From NCBI RefSeq assembly GCF_004137245.1, contig NZ_SDWS01000002.1, positions 372,001-436,000 of the forward strand: a DNA stretch of 64,000 nucleotides, in the 5' to 3' direction. A model generated the notes under the pieces. That model did no database searches. It saw only the letters and a list, made by a program, of their open reading frames with translations, and was not told the origin of the DNA. Below are positions 15,792-24,427 of the stretch, one piece after another (positions within the stretch are counted from its first letter, which is position 1; the number at the start of each line of letters is the position of its first letter). Both the position numbers and the translations under genes were made by a program. This DNA comes from Nocardioides glacieisoli. GTDB lineage: Bacteria > Actinomycetota > Actinomycetes > Propionibacteriales > Nocardioidaceae.

Positions 15792-16292
15792 ATGGACCCG
15801 CGTGGAGTGCTGACCGAGGCGTTCGGACGGATCACGGAGCTGTACGACGGCGTGGCCGACGGCCTCGACTACGAGACCCTGCACCACCGACCGGGCGGCA
15901 CCGGCAACTCGATCGCCTGGCTGCTGTGGCACCTGGCGCGCGTGCAGGACGACCACGTCGCCGGCCTCGCCGACGGACCGCAGGTGTGGGAGGAGTGGCA
16001 GGAGAAGCTCGGGCTGCCCAACGGCACCGACGACATCGGCTACGGCCACACCAGCGAACAGGTCGATGCCATCCGGATCAGCGATCCGGAGCTCCTCGTC
16101 GGCTACCACCACGAGGTCACCCTCGCGACCGCGCGCTACCTCGAGACTGTCGACGAGCGCGAGCTCGAGCGCGAGGTCGACCAGAACTGGGACCCGCCGG
16201 TCACGGCCGGCCAGCGGCTCGTCAGCATCATCGGCGACTGCCTGCAGCACCTCGGGCAGGCGGCGTACGTGAAGGGGCTGCTCGCGGCTTAG
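15792..16292 (+). CDS. DinB/DUF664 family protein
   Basis: The product has 166 residues with the four-helix DinB-like fold: LHHRPGGTGNSIAWLLWHLARVQDDH (described by its His residues near 36, 50 and 57) and a later LQHLGQAAYVKGLL. The three spaced histidines are the usual metal site. In actinobacteria this superfamily includes mycothiol-dependent transferases and maleylpyruvate isomerases, so a thiol-dependent detoxification role is possible. Specific chemistry is unknown. It is 4 bp from the small gene upstream. Confidence 0.78.
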   Translation: MDPRGVLTEAFGRITELYDGVADGLDYETLHHRPGGTGNSIAWLLWHLARVQDDHVAGLADGPQVWEEWQEKLGLPNGTDDIGYGHTSEQVDAIRISDPELLVGYHHEVTLATARYLETVDERELEREVDQNWDPPVTAGQRLVSIIGDCLQHLGQAAYVKGLLAA

Positions 16293-16384
16293 CGGACTGT
16301 TGAGGTTGCGCGGAAGCCGCGTTATCCGTCTCCGCGGGAAGGTCGACGACGTACTCAGAACTCGACCTACCAGGAGCGATCCCC

Positions 16385-16972
16385 ATGCACCGCACCACCT
16401 TCGGCACCCGCCTCGCGACCGCCTCACTCCTCGCGCCACTCGCCCTCGGGCTGGTCGCGTGCGGGGACGATGACACCGACGACGCGCAGACCTCCACCTC
16501 GTCCGGGACCTCGGACGACGGCGGCACCGCCGACCAGGGCACCACGACCCTCCAGGGTGATGTCGAGACCGCCGCCCAGACGGCGCTCGGCGAGGTCGAC
16601 GGCACCGTCTTCTCCGTCGACGGCGATCCGCAGGGCTGGGACGTCACCGTCGTCGGCGCTGACGGCATCGAGAACGACCTCGAGCTCGACGCGGCCGCCA
16701 CGGCTGTCACCCGCGGCCCGGACCAGGAGTCCGACAACGACGCCGACGACGCCGCCGAGACCGAGCAGCTGCTCGGGGTCTCCGTCGACTACCTGGCAGC
16801 GATCGAGGCCGCGCTAGCCGAGGTGCAGGGCACCGTCACCGGCGTCGACCTGTCCGAGGACAACGGCACCGCCATCTGGGAGGTCCAGATCGACGAGGAC
16901 ACCCCGGACGAGGTGACCGTCGAGGTCGACGCCGAGACCGGTGACGTCGTACGCACCGAGCAGGGCGACTGA
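16385..16972 (+). CDS. PepSY-domain lipoprotein
   Basis: The product has 195 residues. A lipoprotein signal peptide ends in the lipobox LVAC-G at residues about 23-26. After an acidic Thr/Ser-rich linker come two repeats of a PepSY-like fold (AAQTALGEVDGTVFSVD and AIEAALAEVQGTVTGVD), each followed by strands. The mature protein is extremely acidic. PepSY proteins are exported and often inhibit proteases or bind cations; the exact role here is unknown. AGGAG sits 9 nt before the ATG. The neighbours are unrelated. Confidence 0.8.
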   Translation: MHRTTFGTRLATASLLAPLALGLVACGDDDTDDAQTSTSSGTSDDGGTADQGTTTLQGDVETAAQTALGEVDGTVFSVDGDPQGWDVTVVGADGIENDLELDAAATAVTRGPDQESDNDADDAAETEQLLGVSVDYLAAIEAALAEVQGTVTGVDLSEDNGTAIWEVQIDEDTPDEVTVEVDAETGDVVRTEQGD

Positions 16973-16992
16973 GCCTGTCGGTGCCGCCTGCC

Positions 16993-16998
16993 TAGGGT
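16993..16998 (+). promoter_or_regulatory. -10 hexamer TAGGGT of leaderless photolyase gene
   Basis: TAGGGT ends 6 nt before ATG 17005. Confidence 0.5.
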
Positions 16999-17004
16999 GA
17001 CAGC

Positions 17005-18474
17005 ATGACGACCCGGTGGCTCTTCGGCGACCAGCTCGGCCCGCACTTCACCGACGGCCACCGCGGGCCGCTGCTGATGGTCGAGTCGAAGGCGGTCTTC
17101 CGGCGGCGTCGGTTCCACCGGGCCAAGGCGCACCTCGTGCTCAGTGCGATGCGGCACCGCGCGGCGGAGCTCGGCGACCGCCTGACCTACGTGCAGTCGG
17201 AGACGTACGCCGACGCGGTGCGCGACCTCGATGACGTCGAGATCGTGCACCCGACGTCGTACGCCGCCCTCGGGCTGGTCGAGCGGATGGGCTGCACCGT
17301 CCTGCCGCCCCGGGGTTTCGCGACCCCGCGCGAGGACTTCGAGCGCTGGGCCGAGGGCCGTCGCGGCAAGCGCCTGCTGATGGAGGACTTCTACCGCCGC
17401 GCGCGCCTCGCGCACGGCGTACTGGTCGAGGACGGTGAGCCGACCGGCGGGCAGTGGAACTTCGACCACGACAACCGCGAGCCGCCGCCGAAGGGCGCGA
17501 CGACGCTCGGCGTGACCGAGCCGTGGTGGCCGACCGAGGACGACATCGACGCGCAGGTGCGCGACGACCTCGACCGGTGGGAGAGCGAGGGCGTCGAGTT
17601 CATCGGCCGCGACGGCCCGCGACTCTTCGCGGCGAGCCGACGTGAGGCGCTGGCGGCGCTCGACCACTTCGTCGAGCACCGGCTGCCGGAGTTCGGCGCG
17701 CACGAGGACGCGATCCTCGAGGGCGATCCGTGGATGGCGCACAGCCTGGTCAGCGCGCCGATGAACCTCGGGCTGCTCGACCCGCTCGAGGTCGTCGAGC
17801 GTGCGGAAGCGGCGTACCGCAGTGGTGCCGCGCCGATCGCGAGCGTCGAGGGGTTCGTGCGGCAGGTGATCGGCTGGCGCGACTACGTCTGGCACACCTA
17901 CTGGCACCAGGGCGACGGCTACCGGCGCGAGAACGCGCTGCGGGCGACGCAGCGGATGCCGCAGTGGTTCGCCGAGCTCGACGCCGACGCGACCGACGCG
18001 CGCTGTCTCTCGCACACCCTCGACCAGGTCGCCGAGCACGGTTGGGTGCACCACATCCCACGGCTGATGGTGCTGGGGTCGTACGCCCTGCAGCGCGGGT
18101 GGTCGCCGACCCAGGTCACCGACTGGTTCCACCGCGCCTTCGTCGACGGCTACGACTGGGTGATGGTGCCCAACATCGTCGGCATGTCGCAGCACGCCGA
18201 CGGCGGCGTGATGATGACGAAGCCCTACACGTCCGGTGGCGCCTACATCAACACGATGAGCGACCACTGCGGGTCGTGCCGCTTCAACCCCAAGGTGCGG
18301 GTGGGGGAGGACGCGTGCCCGTTCACCGCCGGCTACTGGTGGTTCCTCGACCGGCACCGCGAGACCTTTGCCGGCAACCACCGGATGTCGCGCGCGGTCA
18401 ACGGCCTCGACCGGCTGAAGGACCTCGCCGAGCTCGTCGAGCAGGAGGACGCGCGGGGCAACCGCGCTCCCTAG
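17005..18474 (+). CDS. Iron-sulfur bacterial cryptochrome/(6-4) photolyase (FeS-BCP)
   Basis: The product has 489 residues, the usual length of the PhrB/CryB group (deoxyribodipyrimidine photolyase-related). The N-terminal Rossmann domain starts WLFGDQLG. The C-terminal FAD domain carries cysteines C334, C422, C425 and C438. Their spacing (88, 3, 13) is the same as that of the 4Fe-4S ligands C350, C438, C441 and C454 of Agrobacterium PhrB. Such enzymes bind FAD and a lumazine antenna and repair (6-4) photoproducts in light. The gene is monocistronic, with a leaderless promoter, and is convergent with the protease gene downstream. Confidence 0.92.
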   Translation: MTTRWLFGDQLGPHFTDGHRGPLLMVESKAVFRRRRFHRAKAHLVLSAMRHRAAELGDRLTYVQSETYADAVRDLDDVEIVHPTSYAALGLVERMGCTVLPPRGFATPREDFERWAEGRRGKRLLMEDFYRRARLAHGVLVEDGEPTGGQWNFDHDNREPPPKGATTLGVTEPWWPTEDDIDAQVRDDLDRWESEGVEFIGRDGPRLFAASRREALAALDHFVEHRLPEFGAHEDAILEGDPWMAHSLVSAPMNLGLLDPLEVVERAEAAYRSGAAPIASVEGFVRQVIGWRDYVWHTYWHQGDGYRRENALRATQRMPQWFAELDADATDARCLSHTLDQVAEHGWVHHIPRLMVLGSYALQRGWSPTQVTDWFHRAFVDGYDWVMVPNIVGMSQHADGGVMMTKPYTSGGAYINTMSDHCGSCRFNPKVRVGEDACPFTAGYWWFLDRHRETFAGNHRMSRAVNGLDRLKDLAELVEQEDARGNRAP

Positions 18475-18479
18475 GGCCA

Positions 18480-19217
18480 TCAGCCGCAGGGCAACGAGCC
18501 CAGTCTCGCCAGTCCTTCGAGGTCGCCCGGACCGAGGCTGACCTGGCCGGTGTTGTCGGCGAACATCAGCTCCATCGGCTCGCTGACGTGCGCGAGCCCG
18601 ACGACGTGGGCCAGCTCGTGGAGCACGATCGCCTCCATCACGCGCGGCTGCTGCGCGACCGCGGTGGGGGTGAACGCCTCGACGTCGAGGGCCACGCCGC
18701 CGCTGACGAAGTGGAGCCGGCCGCTGCCGCCCCGCTCGGCGATCGCGCCCCCGAGGCCGGCGACCTGCGCGAGGAGCTCGGGGTACTCCGTCGCGGCGGC
18801 CCACCCGATGACGACGGGGTCCGGCCGGCCGAACAGCTTCACTCCGCCCGGGAACGGCCGCTCGTCGGTGTCGCCCTCGTCCTCGAAGGCCAGGCCGGTC
18901 GCGTCGCTGATCCGCGCGACCGCCCGGTCGACGAGCGCGCGCCCGCCCGGCGGCTCACCGTCCGGGTTCACCCGGTAGCGGATCTCCTCGCACGGGTCCC
19001 ACCCCACGGGCTCGCTGTCGTCGCCCGGCTGCGTCATGGCATAGCTGAACGACCCACCGTTGCGTACGACGCTGGGCGCAGGCAGCACGCGCTCCTGGCC
19101 CAGCCCGATCGCGCGGCGGACCGTCGCGATCTCGTCGGACGGGTGGAACGCCAGGATCGCGACCATGACGGCGATCGTCGCGATCGCGATCGCGGTCAGC
19201 AGGGTCCGGCGGGGCAC
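18480..19217 (-). CDS. Matrixin-type zinc metalloprotease, secreted or membrane-anchored
   Basis: The product has 245 residues. An N-terminal hydrophobic segment (residues 6-24) acts as a signal anchor or signal peptide. The metzincin zinc site H200-E-L-A-H204-x5-H210 is intact and is followed by an M in the EPMELMF turn (Met-turn position). The protein is thus a predicted extracytoplasmic peptidase. The start is GTG 19217; GACAAT lies 6 nt upstream. Two cysteines (near 76 and at the C-terminus) could form a disulfide. The substrate is unknown; similar small matrixins are widespread in Nocardioides-like genomes. Confidence 0.85.
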   Translation of the reverse strand: MPRRTLLTAIAIATIAVMVAILAFHPSDEIATVRRAIGLGQERVLPAPSVVRNGGSFSYAMTQPGDDSEPVGWDPCEEIRYRVNPDGEPPGGRALVDRAVARISDATGLAFEDEGDTDERPFPGGVKLFGRPDPVVIGWAAATEYPELLAQVAGLGGAIAERGGSGRLHFVSGGVALDVEAFTPTAVAQQPRVMEAIVLHELAHVVGLAHVSEPMELMFADNTGQVSLGPGDLEGLARLGSLPCG

Positions 19218-19262
19218 GTGCTGATTGTCCGGTGCGGGCGGCTGGGCGTCAGCGGATTCGGG

Positions 19263-19562
19263 TCAGGAGGCCGCGCTGGTCGCGAGGAAGGTGCGCATCT
19301 GGTCCCGGATTTCCATGAGCCATCGGCGGTAGTCGTCATCCGTATCGCCCGCGTGATACGCGCAACCCCAAGCGTCCAAGCGACGCTCCAGCGCCCCCTC
19401 TGGCATATCCGTCGCGATGAGCTCGTCGATCTGGTCTGCGGTCTCCGCGATCCGGCTCGGCGCGTCTCGTAGGAAGGCTGCCACAGCATCCGAGACGTCT
19501 CCGCCGTACACGTCCCAGTCCTGATGCAAGTAGCCGCCCATCAGGTTCTTCACCGCGTCCAT
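19263..19562 (-). CDS. CdiI-like immunity protein of the RNase A-like toxin
   Basis: The product has 99 residues and begins MDAVKNLMGGYLHQDWDV, a start typical of contact-dependent inhibition immunity proteins of the CdiI_2 type (aromatic LGGYxHQDW motif, then a helical body with a WLMEIRDQM end). It lies 14 bp downstream of the polymorphic toxin gene on the same strand, with an AGAGGTGG ribosome site in the gap. Toxin followed by a small immunity gene is the classical arrangement. It should neutralise the RNase A-like C-terminus of its neighbour; this pairing is inferred from order and family. Confidence 0.78.
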   Translation of the reverse strand: MDAVKNLMGGYLHQDWDVYGGDVSDAVAAFLRDAPSRIAETADQIDELIATDMPEGALERRLDAWGCAYHAGDTDDDYRRWLMEIRDQMRTFLATSAAS

Positions 19563-19576
19563 GTCCACCTCTCGTG

Positions 19577-20956
19577 TCAATCGGGGAACGCAGTCAGTAT
19601 GCGCCACCCTGACGTTGCTCGGCTGTCGGGCAAGAGCACGACCCGGACCCCGGTCGGCGCGCGAACAGTTCCGTCGCTTGCAAGGCTGCTCCCCGTCCGT
19701 CCACCGAGATCCTCGAAGAGGGTGAGCTGGCCCTTGGGGTCCTTGAGCCAATCCTGGACGTCGCCGGCCCGCCTCTCGAGGACGTCTGCGATGAGTCGCT
19801 CAGCGGACGCTTGATTGTCAAACGTGGATGCCCATTTCAAAGAGGGCTTGTGCCGCAACCGCGCCGCCAGCTCGTCCACGGTCTTGGCTACGTGCCGGTC
19901 GATCGTGTGACCGGGCGGCACCTCGTGTGCCCGGAGCCAGCCCGGTGTGCTTGGCAGCCAGAAAGACGGTCGGATCGCACCCACCTCATTCTTCGCCGGC
20001 ACGCGCATGAACTTCGCGGCCCTCGCGCGCACGACGGCGAGGTCGTCGCGCACCCGCTCGAGGCGCGCGGCGCTGGTGGCGACGCCGGCGCGAAGGGCCG
20101 TGAGGAGCGCGTAGAAACGCGGCGCCTGCGACCGCACCCTGGCGGCTGCCGCGGTGACCGACGCCGCCCCACCCAGACCGCCGGTCAGACCGGTCACGAT
20201 GACCGAGATGGCCGCGCCCTCCACGATCATCTGCCCGACCTCGGACAGCAGCCCGCGGGTGCGTTCGCGCGTTGCCTCGACCGCGGCGGCGTAGTCCTCG
20301 CACGCGTCGGCAAGCCGCGACAGCTGCCAGGCGGTGTCGCCGACGAGGGTCGCGAGGTCGCCGAGCGCGTCGACCGCGAGCGATACCTCGGGGGAGTGCT
20401 GCGCCTGCACCAGCGTGATCGCGATGTCGATGTGATCGGCCAGACCAGCTGTCGACGCCGCTGCTCGGCGCCACGAGGTCGCCGCGGCGCACAGCCGATC
20501 GACGTCGGCGCCGGGCCAGACGAAGCCCTCGACCTGGTCGAGGATCCAGGCATCGACGCCGGTGAGCGAGAATTCTCGATCACCGAGGCTCGGTGGTGGC
20601 GAAGCGGGCCGCACCCGGACGTACGCCGCCTCGTGGAGGTCGTCGCCGGAGTAGCCGAGGACCTGGAGGCCGCCCGCCGATGACTCCGCCGCCTCGTGGT
20701 TGGCGCCGGTCGTCGTCAGCAATCGGCCGGCGCCGATGAAGGCGTGCGTCAGGTCGGCGAGCGCCGCGACGGCCTCGCGCGCCCCGGCGTCGTACGCCGT
20801 CGCGAAGGCGGTGCTCGTCGCGTCGTCACCCGCCATCCCCGCCGTCGACCCGAGGCGGGACGTCAGTGACGAGGTGAGCACGGCGCTGGTCTGGTTCGCC
20901 GTCAGACAGGCGTCCGCTGCCCGGGTGAACCCGCCGCACTCCACACTGATCCGCAC
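19577..20956 (-). CDS. Polymorphic toxin with C-terminal RNase A-like domain
   Basis: The product has 459 residues. Residues 1-330 are alanine-rich and helical, without a Sec signal, and look like a type VII (WXG/LXG-like) delivery region; a glycine-rich hydrophobic stretch lies near 255-280. From about residue 345 a bacterial RNase A-like toxin domain follows: G349-H350-T-I-D-R-H355 supplies a likely catalytic histidine, then ASTF, an ERLIADVL helix and the C-terminal GWRILTAFPD. The start is GTG 20956 behind AAGGGTGG. The immunity gene lies immediately downstream and a WXG100 pair 1.4 kb upstream on the same strand. RNase activity and secretion are inferred from family features. Confidence 0.75.
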   Translation of the reverse strand: MRISVECGGFTRAADACLTANQTSAVLTSSLTSRLGSTAGMAGDDATSTAFATAYDAGAREAVAALADLTHAFIGAGRLLTTTGANHEAAESSAGGLQVLGYSGDDLHEAAYVRVRPASPPPSLGDREFSLTGVDAWILDQVEGFVWPGADVDRLCAAATSWRRAAASTAGLADHIDIAITLVQAQHSPEVSLAVDALGDLATLVGDTAWQLSRLADACEDYAAAVEATRERTRGLLSEVGQMIVEGAAISVIVTGLTGGLGGAASVTAAAARVRSQAPRFYALLTALRAGVATSAARLERVRDDLAVVRARAAKFMRVPAKNEVGAIRPSFWLPSTPGWLRAHEVPPGHTIDRHVAKTVDELAARLRHKPSLKWASTFDNQASAERLIADVLERRAGDVQDWLKDPKGQLTLFEDLGGRTGSSLASDGTVRAPTGVRVVLLPDSRATSGWRILTAFPD

Positions 20957-21026
20957 ACCGACCACCCTTGCCGCGACCCGAGGTCGGTCGCGACCCCGGC
21001 GGAGCAATCTGTGGAGAGACGAGGGC

Positions 21027-21035
21027 TTGTCCACA
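21027..21035 (+). promoter_or_regulatory. DnaA-box-like TTGTCCACA
   Basis: A second exact TTGTCCACA, between the divergent toxin and hypothetical genes. It stands alone and is not part of an origin-like cluster. Confidence 0.25.
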
Positions 21036-21086
21036 GATCGCGTGGGACGCGTTTCCGCGACGGCCTCTCCCGGGCACGAGACCGGC

Positions 21087-21581
21087 ATGACCGACTTCAT
21101 CGGCTGCATCCAGGTCCGGCCTCCCCTCAACGAGGTCGAGCGCGGCTACCTCCTCGAGCTGCTCGACTCCGACCGCACCCTGCGCGGTACGCCGACGGGG
21201 CGGGGCGACCACGCAGTGCCGTTCGCGCGGATGGGCTGGGAGGTCTGCCACGACGGCTGCTGCCTCGAGTGGGACACCACCGCCGAGGACGCGAAGTGGA
21301 TGGTGGACACGCTCCGGTTCGTCATCGACCACCTGCTGCGTGCGGGCGCCAAGGCGCAGGGGCGTGCGAGGTTCGACGGGTTCGGCTTCGACCACGTGCT
21401 CAGCGGAGCGGTGGTGGGCCGCGGCCCGGGCGACCGCACCACCCACTTCGTCACCGTCGCCGACAACGTCGTGCGTGGACAGGCGGTGCCGGAGCGCTGC
21501 GCGCTGGCGCCGCGCCCACGTGCGGCGACGAGCGGGAAGCGGCCGGCGAACGTCATCGAGTTCCGCCCACGCCGGGCGTGA
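21087..21581 (+). CDS. Hypothetical protein, 164 aa
   Basis: I do not recognise a family. The product is a single mixed alpha/beta domain with motifs NEVERGYLLELLDS, GWEVCHDGCCLEWD (a C-x3-CC cluster near residue 55) and FDHVLSGAVVG, followed by a basic disordered tail (residues 135-164). The pattern of paired cysteines next to a tryptophan resembles small proteins that bind metal, but this is a guess. ATG 21087 begins the conserved-looking part; the longer in-frame extension would overlap the toxin promoter. It separates the toxin gene from the WXG100 pair. Confidence 0.5.
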   Translation: MTDFIGCIQVRPPLNEVERGYLLELLDSDRTLRGTPTGRGDHAVPFARMGWEVCHDGCCLEWDTTAEDAKWMVDTLRFVIDHLLRAGAKAQGRARFDGFGFDHVLSGAVVGRGPGDRTTHFVTVADNVVRGQAVPERCALAPRPRAATSGKRPANVIEFRPRRA

Positions 21582-21585
21582 CAGC

Positions 21586-22335
21586 ATGCGACCCATGGAG
21601 GGCGTGGTGCGCAGCGTCGGGTTCGCGCCCGTCAAGGGCATGCGCCACCTCGACCTCGACCACGTCGACCTCGACGAGCAGGGAGCCGTCGGCGACCGTG
21701 CGTACTGCCTCGTCGACGTCGAGCGGCGCCGCGTGCTCCGGACGGTGCAGCACCCGTCGCTGATGAGCATCGTCGCGGAGTCGTACGACGACGACGGGCT
21801 GGCGCTGACGCTGCCGACCGGTGAGCGGATCGAGGGCCAGGCGGCCGCCAGCGGCGAGACCATCACCTGCGACTACTGGGGCCGCGCAGTCGACCTCGCT
21901 CTCACCGTCGGCCCGCACGCTGAGCTGATCACAGCCCAGCTCGGGAGGGACGTCCGCCTGGCGCGGGCACCGCGGACAGCGGTCGTGTTCGGCGACCCGA
22001 TCACCGTGGTGACGACAGCGTCGCTCCGCCAGATGGGGGGCGAGATGGGGGTGGAGGCGGCTCGCTTCCGGGCCACCCTCGTCCTCGACACCGACGATCC
22101 GTGGGTCGAGGACACCTGGCTCGGCCAGGAGATCGACCTCGGCGGAGCCACCGTGAGGGTCGGAGGACCCGTTCCGCGCTGCACCGTGATCGACCACCAC
22201 CCCGAGACGGGCGAGAAGGACGCCAGGATCCTCCAGTCCCTCGTGCGGCAGCGACCCACGAACAGGTCCGGCGAGCCGATGTTCGGCGTCTACGCCACCG
22301 TCACGAGACCCGGACGCGTGGGCGTCACGCGCTGA
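21586..22335 (+). CDS. MOSC domain protein
   Basis: The product has 249 residues (or 246 from ATG 21595). The N-terminal beta-barrel part (MEGVVRSVGFAPVKGMR, GDRAYCLVD) and the C-terminal MOSC domain with its conserved cysteine in the GGPVPRCTVIDHHPETG segment identify the family. MOSC proteins bind sulfur or a molybdenum cofactor and reduce N-hydroxylated compounds or transfer sulfur. The gene starts 5 bp after its neighbour and its 3' end overlaps the convergent WXG100 gene by 11 bp. Confidence 0.83.
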   Translation: MRPMEGVVRSVGFAPVKGMRHLDLDHVDLDEQGAVGDRAYCLVDVERRRVLRTVQHPSLMSIVAESYDDDGLALTLPTGERIEGQAAASGETITCDYWGRAVDLALTVGPHAELITAQLGRDVRLARAPRTAVVFGDPITVVTTASLRQMGGEMGVEAARFRATLVLDTDDPWVEDTWLGQEIDLGGATVRVGGPVPRCTVIDHHPETGEKDARILQSLVRQRPTNRSGEPMFGVYATVTRPGRVGVTR

Positions 22336-22624
22336 CCTGCTCCCAGAGCCGGACGTTGGCGGACGCCGCCCGCGAGTAGGACTCGTCCGCTGCAGTGACG
22401 ATCGCCCGCAGCCCGGCTAGTGCGGTGACCATGTCGGCGCAGCCGTCGCGCCACGAGTCGTACGACAACACCTCGGCGTCGGCGGCGCGGCCGGACCACC
22501 CGCTCTGCAGCCGTGACTGCGCCTGGTCGATCTCCACGGCTATGCCCACCAGGTCGCGTTGGCAGGCGGCGAGGTCGGCGAGGGTGGCGCGGAGCTCGTC
22601 GAGGTCGACGTCGTAGGCAGTCAT
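22325..22624 (-). CDS. WXG100 (ESAT-6-like) protein, second of pair
   Basis: The product has 99 residues forming two helices around a W-S-G turn (residues about 43-45, QSGWSGRAAD), with YDSW further on. This size and hairpin shape define the WXG100 family exported by type VII secretion, usually as dimers. It overlaps the upstream WXG gene by ATGA, so the two are a translationally coupled pair like EsxA/EsxB. No EccC ATPase or other type VII machinery is in the window. A link with the RNase A-like toxin is inferred from proximity and strand. Confidence 0.75.
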   Translation of the reverse strand: MTAYDVDLDELRATLADLAACQRDLVGIAVEIDQAQSRLQSGWSGRAADAEVLSYDSWRDGCADMVTALAGLRAIVTAADESYSRAASANVRLWEQVSA

Positions 22625-22926
22625 GCGAGCCGCCGGGTGAGCTGCTCGGACGACGCGTCGGCGGCCACCGCGTCCGCCCGCGCCAGGTCGAGCGCCTGCG
22701 CCGCCGCTGCCAGCTCCTCGACGACCCGGGTGGTCGCGGAGCTCCACTCCTCCCACCGTGCGCGGAAGGAGTCGGAGGCACCGCCGCGCCAGGTGCCGAG
22801 CACGGCCTCGATGGAGCGGTCCGCGCGCCTGCGTCGCGCGTCGAGGTCCTCGAGCCGCGCCCGCAGCTCGGCGGTCGTGGCGACGTGGTCGGACGGGGAG
22901 AGGGTGATCGTGCCCGAGAGGATCAT
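22621..22926 (-). CDS. WXG100 (ESAT-6-like) protein, first of pair
   Basis: The product has 101 residues from ATG 22926. Two long helices (ATTAELRARLEDLDARRRRAD-type first helix, EEWSSATTRVVEEL second) flank a W-R-G turn near residue 49 (GTWRGGASDSF). It is the first gene of a coupled pair with 22325-22624 and would form a heterodimeric helical hairpin bundle. An in-frame extension to 23061 exists but would overlap the promoter region of the gluconate permease gene. Confidence 0.7.
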   Translation of the reverse strand: MILSGTITLSPSDHVATTAELRARLEDLDARRRRADRSIEAVLGTWRGGASDSFRARWEEWSSATTRVVEELAAAAQALDLARADAVAADASSEQLTRRLA

Positions 22927-23050
22927 GGGTCGATCGTGCTGGTCGGGCGGCCCGAGCAACACCCACCCCGAGGGATCTGTGGAGAACCGGCCGTCCGAGA
23001 TCGCGTCTAGGGTGTAGCGACCACCCACCGTCAGCTCGGAGGCTGCTCTC

Positions 23051-24427
23051 GTGGACACCATGGACCCCGTCTACGGCTCCGGCACGTTGCTGCTCATCGC
23101 AGCCATCGCCGTCGCCGTCCTGCTCGTCCTGATCATCGCCCTGCGCATGCACGCGTTCATCGCGCTCGTGCTCGTCAGCTTCGGCACCGCGATCGCTGCC
23201 GGGGTGCCGGTCGGCGACGTGCCGACCGTCGCGATAGCTGCCTTCGGCTCGACCCTGGGCACAGTCGCGCTGCTCGTCGGGCTCGGCGTGATGATCGGCC
23301 GTCTGCTCGAGGTGACCGGGGGAGCCCAGGTGCTCGCGGACACCCTCGTCAGCCGCTTCGGCGAGAAGCGCGCGCCGCTGGCCCTGGGGGTCGCGGCGCT
23401 GCTCTTCGGGCTGCCGATCTTCTTCGACGCCGGCCTCGTGGTCTTCCTGCCGATCATCTTCGCCGTCGCCAAGCGCTTCGGCGGTTCCGTCCTGATGTAC
23501 GCCCTGCCGGCCGCCGGTGCGTTCGCCGCAATGCACGCGATCGTCCCGCCGCACCCCGGCCCGGTCACCGCCGCCACCGAGATCGGCGCGAGCATCGGGC
23601 TCACCCTGCTCGTCGGCGTCGTGGTGGCGGTCGTCGCCTGGTTCGTCGGCGTGTACGTCGTCACGACCGCGTGGCTCGGCAAGGTGCACGTCCCGATCGA
23701 CGACTCGGTCCTCACGGGCGGGCGCGACGCGGAGCACGACAACCCGCCCGGCTTCGGCCACGTGCTCGGCATCCTCCTGCTGCCCCTCGTCCTCATCGGC
23801 GCCAACACCGTGCTGACGACGCTGCGCACGAACGAGTCGATCGCCGCCGAGGGCGGACTCGTCGACGCCGTCATCTTCATCGGCCAGACGCCGGTCGCGC
23901 TGCTCATCGCGCTGCTGGTGGCGACGTACACCCTGGCGATCAAGCGCTACCCGCGCGGTGAGATCGAGTCGATGCTCAACGACGCGCTCGGCCCGATCTG
24001 CGCGATCATCCTGATCACCGGCGCGGGCGGGATGTTCGGCGGCGTGCTGCGCTACAGCGGCATCGGCGCCGCGCTGTCCGACTCGCTGGCGGACCTCGGG
24101 CTGCCGCTGATCGTGTCTGCCTTCGTCATCGCCACCATCCTCCGCGTGGCGCAGGGATCCGCGACCGTCGCGCTGACGACGACCGCCGGGCTCATCTCGG
24201 CCGGCGTCGCCGACGCCGACCCGTCGTCCCTGCAGCTGGTCGCGCTGGTGCTCGCGATCGCCGCGGGCGCCACCGTGCTGTCGCACGTCAACGACTCCGG
24301 GTTCTGGCTGGTCGGCCGGTTCTTCGGGATGGACGTGAAGACCACTCTCAAGACCTGGACCGTCATGGAGACCACCCTCGGCCTCTCGATCTTCGTGCTG
24401 GCTCTCGGCATCTGGGCAGTCGGCTAG
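23051..24427 (+). CDS. GntP family gluconate:H+ symporter
   Basis: The product has 458 residues and about 12 to 14 transmembrane helices, the usual size of GntP transporters. Family landmarks include GLPIFFDAGLVVFLP near residue 120, HAIVPPHPGPVTAA near 165 and the C-terminal LSHVNDSGFWLVGRFFGM segment. It should import gluconate or a related sugar acid across the cytoplasmic membrane. GTG 23051 was chosen because GGAGG lies 8 nt upstream; ATG 23060 is the alternative. The stop codon shares one base with the start of the gluconokinase gene, so the two form an uptake-and-phosphorylation operon. Confidence 0.92.
   Translation: MDTMDPVYGSGTLLLIAAIAVAVLLVLIIALRMHAFIALVLVSFGTAIAAGVPVGDVPTVAIAAFGSTLGTVALLVGLGVMIGRLLEVTGGAQVLADTLVSRFGEKRAPLALGVAALLFGLPIFFDAGLVVFLPIIFAVAKRFGGSVLMYALPAAGAFAAMHAIVPPHPGPVTAATEIGASIGLTLLVGVVVAVVAWFVGVYVVTTAWLGKVHVPIDDSVLTGGRDAEHDNPPGFGHVLGILLLPLVLIGANTVLTTLRTNESIAAEGGLVDAVIFIGQTPVALLIALLVATYTLAIKRYPRGEIESMLNDALGPICAIILITGAGGMFGGVLRYSGIGAALSDSLADLGLPLIVSAFVIATILRVAQGSATVALTTTAGLISAGVADADPSSLQLVALVLAIAAGATVLSHVNDSGFWLVGRFFGMDVKTTLKTWTVMETTLGLSIFVLALGIWAVG

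Noticed and set aside
10675..21035. Exact DnaA boxes TTGTCCACA as part of a replication origin
   Set aside because: Only two exact copies about 10 kb apart, no clustering, no dnaA/dnaN/recF genes and no AT-rich unwinding region.
21011..21763. Alternative plus-strand frame covering the hypothetical and MOSC genes
   Set aside because: It is Arg/Ala-rich without domains and overlaps two better-supported genes in another frame.
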